DNA of 12,635 bases from Helicobacter sp. (GTDB lineage: Bacteria > Campylobacterota > Campylobacteria > Campylobacterales > Helicobacteraceae). The stretch covers positions 1-12,635 of the forward strand of contig JARHZY010000106.1 in assembly GCA_029264655.1 (NCBI GenBank), given 5' to 3'. The notes beneath the pieces are model-generated. The model did not search any database. It was given only the letters and a program-made list of their open reading frames with translations, and was not told the origin of the DNA. Positions 6,684 through 12,635 of this stretch are shown in pieces (the first letter of the stretch is position 1; the number at the start of each line of letters is the position of its first letter). The position numbers were made by a program, and so were the translations under genes.

Positions 6684-8228
6684 TTAGAAGCTATAATCAA
6701 GTGTAAAGAATGCGTGGCTTCTATCATCTGTGCGTGAAGCAGTTAATGGGGTGTTACCATTGATAATATAGCCTGCATGTGTAGTATCTCTATACCATTC
6801 AAGTTTTAGCCCAATTGCTAATCCATTGTTAAAAGCATGGTTGATAGCTAATGCTATGCTTTCTTCATCACTTCTAGGGCTTCGTGTGATTCTACCGAGT
6901 AAATCCCATGATAATGTGCCATATTTAAGGGCATAAGAGCCACCACCAGAAATATAACCACTCCTTGCATTTCTGTTAATAATATCACTGATACTTGCAC
7001 CAATATCATATACGCTTGCTGTCCAGAAATCTAAGCCCATTGGATTCCCATAAGTCCCAAAATGCGAGTTACCGCTACCAAAGTTTTCATAGTAACCTAC
7101 ACGAACATTATAGTTATATATATTACCCTGTGCAATAAGGTTTAGGTTACCACTCCATTCATCTACAACTTCATTATATCTCCCTTTTGTTTTATTTGTA
7201 GTTGTAAATCCTTTATGCACATGCAATGCAAAGCCCTGTGCGATCACCTTAAAGCCAAGCCCATTGCCAAATTGGTATTCATAAGTAGTTTTCAAACCGG
7301 GTGCTTCATATAATCCGGGATAGAAATAAAAGAATGGACGCACAAAAAGCTCATCTCCATATACAAAACCATCTTCAGTATTATCGATACCACCATAGGT
7401 AACATCAGCACCAAATGAATGGATACCATAACTAATATCAGCTTTACCATCATTGTTTGTATCTGTCGTTTTTACTGCATAGTAATCTAAGAACCATTGT
7501 GAATATGCGAATGCACGTCCAAAAGAGCTAAACCACCAAAGTTTTATTTCATTTCCAGAGCGGTTTTCAATATCACCATATTGGGTATACCAATCAAAAT
7601 TAAAACCTTGTGTATAACCGCTAAAGTAATCCATTCCTGATTCATAACGACCAACTTTTAAATCATAGCCTGCTTCATAATTGCTAAATTTTTCATTAGT
7701 AGCATCAAATTTTAAATCAACATAAGCATTATGCAGCATAATTTGGCGGTTATCATTATAAGTGCCACTAGGTGTGCCAAGATACCCACTCCAAGCACCA
7801 ATGTAATTATAATTGTAGCCACTACCATTACTTAAGCCACCTTTAGTCAGACCATCATATTTTGTAGTATCCCAAGCAAGCCCAGCTGCAGCCGCACCAA
7901 TACCAATTTTAAATTTCTTAATCTTATCATTCGCTAATACATTCTTGATGTCAAAAATACCATTAAGCTCACCAAATACACTTGTAAAGCTCTCTGTTGG
8001 ATAAAAACCTGTGGCTGTATTCACTTTACCACCATTAAACCCTGCTTTTGTAAAAGTCCCTACATTTCCAGTGAGTGTGAATAGTCTATCTTTACCATCT
8101 GAACAACGATCATAGCCAAAGAGATTCCCAGCAGTGCCGCTACCGCAATTAGCTGCTAGCACAAAAGAACCACCCATAAGCAAAGCAATGCTCGTGTATT
8201 TTGTAAATTTTTTTAAGTTGCCTGTCAT
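6684..8228 (-). CDS. Hof-family outer membrane beta-barrel (porin-like) protein
   Basis: The product is 514 residues. It has a signal peptide (MTGNLKKFTKYTSIALLMGG then SFVLA, cut near residue 25), two early cysteines (C28, C42) and long runs of alternating aromatic/hydrophobic and polar residues rich in Gly, Tyr and Asn. The ending HAFFTLDYSF has the terminal Phe that the BAM machinery recognises. Length and texture fit the Helicobacter Hof/HP_OMP_2 (PF02521) family, relatives of which form channels in the outer membrane. An insert of TNNDGKAD type (about residues 257-266) looks like a calcium-binding-like Asp/Asn loop. The start is the ATG at 8228, with AAGGAG 9 nt upstream; an in-frame TTG at 8246 would swallow that Shine-Dalgarno and is rejected. 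It is monocistronic, followed by a palindrome. Which hof gene it matches is not clear. Confidence 0.82.
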   Translation of the reverse strand: MTGNLKKFTKYTSIALLMGGSFVLAANCGSGTAGNLFGYDRCSDGKDRLFTLTGNVGTFTKAGFNGGKVNTATGFYPTESFTSVFGELNGIFDIKNVLANDKIKKFKIGIGAAAAGLAWDTTKYDGLTKGGLSNGSGYNYNYIGAWSGYLGTPSGTYNDNRQIMLHNAYVDLKFDATNEKFSNYEAGYDLKVGRYESGMDYFSGYTQGFNFDWYTQYGDIENRSGNEIKLWWFSSFGRAFAYSQWFLDYYAVKTTDTNNDGKADISYGIHSFGADVTYGGIDNTEDGFVYGDELFVRPFFYFYPGLYEAPGLKTTYEYQFGNGLGFKVIAQGFALHVHKGFTTTNKTKGRYNEVVDEWSGNLNLIAQGNIYNYNVRVGYYENFGSGNSHFGTYGNPMGLDFWTASVYDIGASISDIINRNARSGYISGGGSYALKYGTLSWDLLGRITRSPRSDEESIALAINHAFNNGLAIGLKLEWYRDTTHAGYIINGNTPLTASRTDDRSHAFFTLDYSF

Positions 8229-8237
8229 TTGTAAAAT

Positions 8238-8243
8238 CTCCTT
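8238..8243 (-). promoter_or_regulatory. Shine-Dalgarno that decides the omp start
   Basis: On the minus strand TTG-AAGGAG-ATTTTACAA-ATG places an ideal AAGGAG 9 nt before the ATG at 8228. A start at the TTG (8246-8244) would make the same bases codons 2 and 3 and add six residues ahead of a normal signal peptide. The ATG is therefore preferred. Confidence 0.85.
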
Positions 8244-8246
8244 CAA

Positions 8247-9224
8247 ATACTTTTTAAAGTTGTTTTATTATTATTGCATAAAATCACCTAAAATTTCAAA
8301 AAAATGTTTTTTGCTTGCTCTTTCCGCTTAAAAATGCAATCTATTTGGGTAGTATTTAATCTTTAAAATACTATTTTATTCTTATAATTGTGTATAAAAT
8401 ATACTCATTTTTATTTCTATGTAACATAATGCTATGTGCTTTCCATATACTTTAGTATCCCCATATATTCTTAATCTATATGCTATAAAATTAATATGAA
8501 ATTTTGTTTAAAATATATGAAAAATTATGATAAGCTTGGGAGTGCTCTTTTTATGTGAAAAATAGTAACACTTATAAAATATCACTCTAAATATTATTAG
8601 AATATTATCCTATTATATATTTTCATGTCTAACTTATTGAATATTCTTATCATACTTCTTTATCTAAGATTCTTAATATTTATTGTTTGCTATTTTGTTA
8701 GAATCGCTTTATAGTATTACTGAAAATACTAGCAATTTTATATATCTCTAAAAACTATATTGCAATTACTAATAAGATAGGTATAGATTTTAGCAAGCAT
8801 TGCTTGCACAATGCAGTATGCAATAGTTTTCAAGTGGGCTGATTAGCAATAGCTTACTTTGTTTAGAATCTTATAAATGCTATCTTTAATGTATATATCA
8901 TTTTGTAGCTTTTGGTTTGTTTTGTAGTGTATTAATGATATAAATATAAAATGAGTAGTAAAATATAAAATAGATTCTCAATGATGGGATAAAACAAAGT
9001 GTTAAAGTCTTCTTTAGGGGTATTGGAATCTTTAATGTATTTTGTCGCTCTTTAACAATATGGTTATAGGGCTAGACATAAAGGCAAATACATAACTTTT
9101 AGGTAAGTAGCTTTTATGAAAGAGAAAAATTCAAATGTATATTATGGGGATTACAACATATAGCAAAAACTACACAAAAAGCAGAATGTTGAAAAAAGCT
9201 ATAGCTATTTTATAATCTTTTAGT
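8247..9224. other. AT-rich non-coding stretch upstream of omp
   Basis: Nearly 1 kb between omp and the 3' end of fecE with no convincing gene. On the minus strand the omp leader holds a T7 tract (8299-8305) and AATAAT words about 70 and 35 nt before the ATG; the promoter probably lies there. Other items are a small hairpin GCAAGC-ATT-GCTTGC (8793-8807), AGATTCT/AGAATCT words at 8667, 8865 and 8972, and a 15-codon frame at 9116-9163 (+) with no good ribosome site. About 8990-9180 looks slightly less AT-rich than the rest and could be decayed coding DNA, but I recognise nothing. Confidence 0.45.
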
Positions 9225-9261
9225 ATCATAATAATATGCAACATAACAATATTATTATGAT
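9225..9261 (-). terminator. 13-bp perfect hairpin spanning the fecE stop codon
   Basis: ATCATAATAATAT (9225-9237) and ATATTATTATGAT (9249-9261) are exact complements around an 11-nt loop. The right arm includes the last bases and TAA stop (9257-9255) of fecE. The stem is almost all A-T and no T run follows on the minus strand, so the terminator role is inferred from position. Confidence 0.45.
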
Positions 9262-10022
9262 GGCACTACGATATTATGCCCCTCATGTTGTAGAATCTGG
9301 CATGCCAAACCTTCATAAACTCGTTGTAATTTCTCTGTTACCAACAAATCATTTGGCTTTCCATAATCCATAATAACACCATCTTTCATAAATGCAATTT
9401 TATCGCAAAATAAACTTGCAAGCACTAAGTCATGAATAACGATAACACCGCAAATAGAAAATTGACTAATAAATTGCTTAAGTAGTTTTAACATAGCCAC
9501 TGCAAAATGTAAATCCATTGCACTTGTAGGTTCATCAAGTAACAAAATCTTTGGATTTTTTACAAGTGCCCGTGCAAGTAAAACGCGTCCAAACTCTCCC
9601 CCACTTAATGTAGTTGCAATGCGGTCTTTATATTCCCATATTGAAAGCATTTTTGAAACTTCTTCGCATGCTTGAAAATCTTCTTCTTGATAACCAAACC
9701 ATGCATTTTTAAGCATTGCATACCGCCCTGCTAATATAAAATCATGCACTTTTAATGGCATGGTAAGCAGACTTTTTTGTGGGATATAACTCATGATTTT
9801 TGCAAGTTCTTTAGGGTGCATGGTATGTAAAGGCTTAGAATCTATAGCAATTTCACCATTTTGTGGGCGTAAAAAGCCAAGCATATTTTTTAAAAGTGTG
9901 GATTTACCACAACCATTTGCCCCTAAAATACCAAGCAATTCGCTATTTGTCGCATGGAGTGTAATATCCTTTAAAATATGACGCGTTTCGTATGAGAAAT
10001 GTAAATTATGTATATGTATCAT
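9255..10022 (-). CDS. fecE: FecE-type ABC transporter ATP-binding protein (iron/metal chelate uptake)
   Basis: This 255-residue ATPase has every core motif: Walker A GANGCGKST (34-42), Q-loop Q82, signature LSGGE (139-143), Walker B ILLLDEP (159-165), D-loop SAMD (167-170) and switch H197. It belongs to the FecE/BtuD/FhuC group that powers import of ferric chelates, haem, cobalamin or nickel/cobalt complexes, and matches H. pylori HP0888 in length (255). The ATG at 10022 directly follows the fecD TAA (TAAATG) with no Shine-Dalgarno of its own. Translation is therefore probably by reinitiation after fecD, which would hold subunit ratios together. Its stop lies inside a hairpin. Confidence 0.9.
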   Translation of the reverse strand: MIHIHNLHFSYETRHILKDITLHATNSELLGILGANGCGKSTLLKNMLGFLRPQNGEIAIDSKPLHTMHPKELAKIMSYIPQKSLLTMPLKVHDFILAGRYAMLKNAWFGYQEEDFQACEEVSKMLSIWEYKDRIATTLSGGEFGRVLLARALVKNPKILLLDEPTSAMDLHFAVAMLKLLKQFISQFSICGVIVIHDLVLASLFCDKIAFMKDGVIMDYGKPNDLLVTEKLQRVYEGLACQILQHEGHNIVVPS

Positions 10023-11051
10023 TTATTTTCGCTTTAATGCAAGATAAAGAAAAAATGGTGCACCAAAAAATGAGGTAATAACACCAACAGGGATTGCTGT
10101 GCCATCAAAAAGAATGCTGCGTCCAAATGTATCGCATGCAAGTAGAAATAATCCGCCAAGCAAAAAACTAAGCGGTAAAACAACTGCATGGTTACTATTA
10201 CCTAAAAGCAAGCGTAAAATATGCGGGATAATTAAACCAACAAAACCAATAAGCCCACTCATGCCAACACAGAATCCAACCGCAAAACTCGCTGCAATTA
10301 AAAGCTCAATTTTTAATCGCCCAACATGTATGCCAAGACTGCGTGCCTCTTCATCACCATGTAGAAGGATATTAAGCTCAAGCCTTTTGCTATAAAAATA
10401 CCAACCACAAAGTAAAGTGGGCACACATAAGATACCTACACGATACCAGCTAGCACTGCTAAAATCTCCCATAAGCCATGCGGTAATTTTAAAGCTTTGC
10501 TCTCCAATGAGATAAATTGCAAAAGTCGTAAAAGCACCAACAAAAGCACTGATTGCTACTCCAAGCATGAGTAATGTCGCCATATCTCTTTGGCGTCCAA
10601 TAGCAAAGATAACAAGGCTTACACTCACACTTGCCAAAAACCCAAAGATTCCATAATATATATCATTTAATCCTAATAGATAAGCAATGACAGCTCCTAA
10701 TGTCGCACTTGCTGCTACACCAATAATATAGGGGTCAGCAAGTGGATTTGCAAACACACTTTGCACTACAACGCCAGAGCTTGCAAGGAGCATGCCAACT
10801 AAAATAGGCACACAAACACGAGGCACACGCAAACCAAAGAATATATCCATATTTAACTCATGCCAACTCACACCACCAAATGATAAAGCAATAGGCAAAG
10901 TAACACCATAAAGCACAAGAATAACACAAATGAGATAAAAAGCCCTTGCATGCAATAGCTTATTTAAGGTTGCTAATATATGATGCTTTTGTGTATTATC
11001 AGGTTGTTTTGTAGGGGATATATCCTGCATTTTTTCTATATTGTCCTGCAT
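10023..11051 (-). CDS. fecD: FecCD-family ABC transporter permease (iron/metal chelate uptake)
   Basis: This 342-residue polytopic protein has about ten membrane helices. FecCD/BtuC landmarks are present: RVPRV (75-79), Q97-SVFANPLADPYIIG, the coupling-helix stretch DEEARSLG (233-240), GLIGFVGLIIPHILR (266-280) and the C-terminal PVGVITSFFGAPFF. It forms the inner-membrane channel with FecE, most likely as a homodimer because no second permease is present. No periplasmic binding protein lies nearby; in Helicobacter the CeuE-type proteins sit elsewhere. Substrate is uncertain: the H. pylori genes are named for ferric citrate, but H. mustelae FecDE has been linked to nickel and cobalt. The first ~30 residues are a polar extension. 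Two ATGCAGGA copies (11051-11044 and 11030-11023) make Met1 and Met8 both possible starts. Confidence 0.9.
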   Translation of the reverse strand: MQDNIEKMQDISPTKQPDNTQKHHILATLNKLLHARAFYLICVILVLYGVTLPIALSFGGVSWHELNMDIFFGLRVPRVCVPILVGMLLASSGVVVQSVFANPLADPYIIGVAASATLGAVIAYLLGLNDIYYGIFGFLASVSVSLVIFAIGRQRDMATLLMLGVAISAFVGAFTTFAIYLIGEQSFKITAWLMGDFSSASWYRVGILCVPTLLCGWYFYSKRLELNILLHGDEEARSLGIHVGRLKIELLIAASFAVGFCVGMSGLIGFVGLIIPHILRLLLGNSNHAVVLPLSFLLGGLFLLACDTFGRSILFDGTAIPVGVITSFFGAPFFLYLALKRK

Positions 11052-11053
11052 TT

Positions 11054-11091
11054 ATACTCTTTAAGATAAAATTTTTAAAAAGAGTATTATA
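11054..11091 (-). promoter_or_regulatory. fecDE promoter with an inverted repeat in the leader
   Basis: Minus-strand TATAAT (11091-11086) predicts a start near 11079. From there to just before the ATG runs a 9-bp inverted repeat, ATACTCTTT (11054-11062) and AAAGAGTAT (11079-11087), which partly overlaps the -10. It could be an operator or a leader hairpin that covers the weak AAAGAG ribosome site. Metal control of fecDE would be expected, but no site is certain. Confidence 0.4.
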
Positions 11092-11119
11092 TAATAAGAA
11101 AATAAACTAATCTAAGACT

Positions 11120-11144
11120 TATTATTATTTTTTTATATTTTATA
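11120..11144. promoter_or_regulatory. Weak NikR- or Fur-like AT-rich site upstream of fecDE
   Basis: TATTATT-N11-TTTTATA fits 12 of 14 positions of the H. pylori NikR consensus TATWATT-N11-AATWATA. It lies about 41-65 nt upstream of the predicted fecD start. The TTATTATTATT run also resembles half a Fur box. In DNA this AT-rich such matches arise by chance, so it is only a candidate. Confidence 0.2.
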
Positions 11145-11602
11145 CAAAATAATTCTATAAAAGCTCTTTTTATGTAACGAAATAAACTTACAAAGTAACA
11201 AAAAAGGTTTTATAGTATATTTCTTTATGCAATTTGTGTAAATATTCCCATTAACATAAATAATGCTTTATATAAAATATTCAATTGTTTTGTTTGCCTA
11301 AAACATAACAAAGTAACTCTTAATTATGATATATAACTAGAGATTCTACACTATCTGCATAATCATAAAATGATAAATTTGACATAATAATAAAATATTT
11401 TAAAAAATAAAGATATTTAGTTTAGGTGTGTGATAAGTCATATAAGATATATATTTGGCATTAAACTTTAATATTTTCATTTTAACTTCATTCTTAGTTT
11501 TACCATAAAAGCCACACTATATTTCATACATAGTAATAAAAGCTATTTATATAAAACTTTTATTGTTTTTGTAGTGGTATTTACAATAAAAATGATAAGC
11601 CA
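11145..11602. other. AT-rich non-coding stretch upstream of fecDE
   Basis: About 460 bases with no convincing coding frame, RNA gene or repeat. One AGATTCT word lies at 11341-11347. It separates the fecDE promoter from the terminator of the dnaK remnant. I see nothing else nameable. Confidence 0.45.
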
Positions 11603-11629
11603 ATGCTAAAAGCCCCAAAGCTTTAGCAT
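11603..11629 (-). terminator. Rho-independent-type terminator behind the dnaK remnant
   Basis: On the minus strand ATGCTAAAGC and GCTTTTAGCAT form a 10-bp stem with one bulged base and a 6-nt TTTGGG loop. TGGCTTATCATTTTTATTG follows. It lies 42 nt past the dnaK-remnant stop and is probably the original dnaK terminator carried along. Confidence 0.6.
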
Positions 11630-11671
11630 AATGTATATTTTTGCAATCAATTATTGCTTAAGAATGGAGTT

Positions 11672-11846
11672 TTATTTATCATCTACGACTTCTGCATCAA
11701 TCACATCATCATCTTTTTTTCTTTGCATTTTGTTGTGTGTCTTGTGGATTTGCTCCTGCATTTGCACCTTGTGCTGCTGCTAATTTTGCAAACACTTCAT
11801 TTAAAGATTTGATTTTAGATTCTATCTCTTCTTTATTTGCAAATTT
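11672..11846 (-). pseudogene. dnaK: Remnant of the 3' end of dnaK (Hsp70), frameshifted
   Basis: On the minus strand one frame reads ANKEEIESKIKSLNEVFAKL, then a Gly/Ala/Asn/Gln-rich linker ending QQNAKKK. The next frame gives DDDVIDAEVVDDK and stop (11674-11672). This is the lid-domain end and conserved acidic tail of DnaK, whose family signature is (K)DDDVIDAEV near the terminus. The two halves are out of phase by one base at an A7 run (plus-strand T7, 11714-11720), where A6 would restore the frame. Nothing upstream of about 11846 (possibly 11867) looks like DnaK: the nucleotide-binding and substrate-binding domains are absent, and no start or ribosome site suits the piece. A full dnaK of ~620 codons must exist elsewhere in the genome. 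This looks like a partial copy or the scar of a rearrangement, with the terminator still attached. Confidence 0.8.
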
Positions 11847-11867
11847 ATTTTTCACCTTTAGTTTCTC

Positions 11868-12125
11868 TCTTTGTATTATTACTCCCTATTTGTTGTAATT
11901 ATAGTAAAAAGCATAATTTCATAAAAACATTGTAATTCATCATTATGTAGATTTTAGTGCATTAAAAATGTAGCTAGGTAGCTTAAAAGTCTTTCTTTAA
12001 ATATTTAAAGATTATAACTTTTTAAGCATAAGTAAAAACAATTGCTTTATAATATTTTATCATTAAGTATCTCTTTACACATCTTGAAAATATCTTTTAA
12101 CTTACAATAATATAAAAGTCAATAC
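11868..12125. other. AT-rich spacer between the small secreted protein gene and the dnaK remnant
   Basis: About 260 bases with no intact gene. On the minus strand a short open stretch ending GSNNTKRETKGEK then stop (about 11886-11845) directly abuts the dnaK homology in another frame. It could be the tail of a second decayed gene joined to dnaK, but it is too short to identify. Confidence 0.3.
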
Positions 12126-12479
12126 CTAAAACTGATAAGTTTCATCACCTTTATTGCTTTTGATTTGTATCTCTAAAATCCTGCAACCACCTTCAGCAGA
12201 TAACTCCACATATTTTCCATAGTCTAGCGTGATTGTCGGTTTGCTTGTTGATTGACCTGACATTTCCGCCCTCATCACCGCTATACCTTTAAAGCTATTT
12301 TTACAATTTCCCTTATTGACAATCACATCTGATATTACGAGATTATTATCAAGTGCGGTAATGGTAAAATACCCTTGAGATTGTCTAGTGAGTGGATTAG
12401 TCCTATACTCTGTTTCTATTTGAAAATTTGCAGCAAATGCCAAGCCACATAAAAGTGGCAAACATAACAACTTTTTCAT
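12126..12479 (-). CDS. Small secreted/periplasmic protein with two cysteines, function unknown
   Basis: The product is 117 residues. MKKLLCLPLLCGLAFA is a signal peptide with a probable AFA|AN cleavage site, leaving a mature protein of about 101 residues. The mature part has exactly two cysteines, C59 (VNKGNC) and C99 (EGGCRILEI), which could form a periplasmic disulfide. Its alternating pattern suggests beta-strands. It resembles, from general recall, small uncharacterised proteins of epsilon- and gammaproteobacteria with NxGNC and CxILE motifs. I can name no function. The ATG at 12479 is chosen because AAAGGA lies 6 nt upstream. An in-frame TTG at 12494 would place that ribosome site inside the gene and put five residues ahead of the signal peptide. 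It stands alone, with its own promoter. Confidence 0.75.
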   Translation of the reverse strand: MKKLLCLPLLCGLAFAANFQIETEYRTNPLTRQSQGYFTITALDNNLVISDVIVNKGNCKNSFKGIAVMRAEMSGQSTSKPTITLDYGKYVELSAEGGCRILEIQIKSNKGDETYQF

Positions 12480-12508
12480 ATCATATCCTTTCAAAATAAA
12501 ATTTCATC

Positions 12509-12534
12509 ATTCTACAAAAAAAACATAAAGTCAA
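12509..12534 (-). promoter_or_regulatory. Promoter of the small secreted protein gene
   Basis: On the minus strand TTGACT (12534-12529) is followed 14 nt later by TAGAAT (12514-12509), with a T8 tract between. The spacer is short for a classic -35/-10 pair, but the T-rich run plus -10 fits the Helicobacter pattern. The predicted leader is about 23 nt and carries the AAAGGA site. Confidence 0.4.
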
Positions 12535-12635
12535 GGATCAATGCTATATTTTAAGAAAAATATAAAATATTAATATCGTTTTATATATGTAATAAGCTAG
12601 TTTTAATTTTATTATGAGTAGTTATTTAAACTTTA

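Noticed and set aside
6665..8539. 14-base direct repeat TTATGATAAGCTTG at 6665-6678 and 8526-8539 flanking omp
   Set aside because: About one such match is expected by chance in a 12.6-kb AT-rich window, and the flanks do not extend the identity, so it is not evidence of a mobile unit.
8793..8807. GCAAGC-ATT-GCTTGC hairpin in the desert upstream of omp as a terminator
   Set aside because: Six-base stem, no T run and no gene ending nearby on either strand.
9116..9163. 15-codon frame MKEKNSNVYYGDYNI
   Set aside because: No proper ribosome binding site, no hydrophobic or other toxin-like pattern, and no recognisable relatives.
10099..10395. 98-codon plus-strand frame over fecD
   Set aside because: Antisense to conserved FecCD motifs; the Pro/Ser/Lys/Arg-rich product is a typical shadow translation.
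1..12635. CRISPR array, tRNA, rRNA, insertion sequence or prophage genes
   Set aside because: No regularly spaced repeats, no T-arm-like tRNA signature, no transposase or integrase motifs and no phage structural genes were found on either strand.

Overview
The window is a stretch of a very AT-rich epsilonproteobacterial chromosome, most likely an enterohepatic-type Helicobacter. Three things point there: a folC-csd2-csd1-ccmA run in the gene order I know from H. pylori (HP1545-HP1542), a Hof-type outer membrane protein, and a FecD/FecE metal-chelate ABC transporter like HP0889/HP0888. Only about 69% of the window is protein-coding, which is low for this group. Three non-coding stretches of roughly 1 kb each separate the gene blocks.

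Layout, left to right. Positions 1-275 (+) hold the 3' end of a Xaa-Pro aminopeptidase (M24B), followed by a hairpin and a slightly GC-richer structured patch (about 331-470), then an AT desert. Positions 4926-1281 (-) hold the cell-shape operon: folC, csd2 (catalytically degenerate M23 protein), csd1 (M23 endopeptidase with intact zinc motifs) and ccmA (bactofilin). The csd genes overlap (csd2/csd1 by 4 nt, csd1/ccmA by 67 nt). Positions 5285-6424 (+) hold a lone ABC-2 type permease. Positions 8228-6684 (-) hold a 514-residue Hof-family porin-like protein; its ATG start is set by a strong Shine-Dalgarno, not by an in-frame TTG 18 nt upstream. A second desert follows. Positions 11051-9255 (-) hold fecD and fecE, which abut with no spacer and have no substrate-binding protein beside them. 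A third desert (11052-12125) contains a previously unlabelled remnant: the last ~58 codons of a dnaK gene, frameshifted in an A tract and still followed by a terminator hairpin. Positions 12479-12126 (-) encode a small two-cysteine secreted protein of unknown function.

Functionally the core is envelope biology. Csd1/Csd2/CcmA trim and organise peptidoglycan crosslinks to set helical shape. FolC shares their transcript but works in folate metabolism. The permease, the porin and FecDE move substrates across the envelope. I see no CRISPR array, tRNA, rRNA, insertion sequence or prophage gene. I do not see convincing evidence of a wholly new system. The items most worth a second look are the dnaK remnant, the structured patch at 331-470 with a 21-codon frame, the over-represented AGATTCT/AGAATCT word, and the loss of all catalytic histidines in Csd2.
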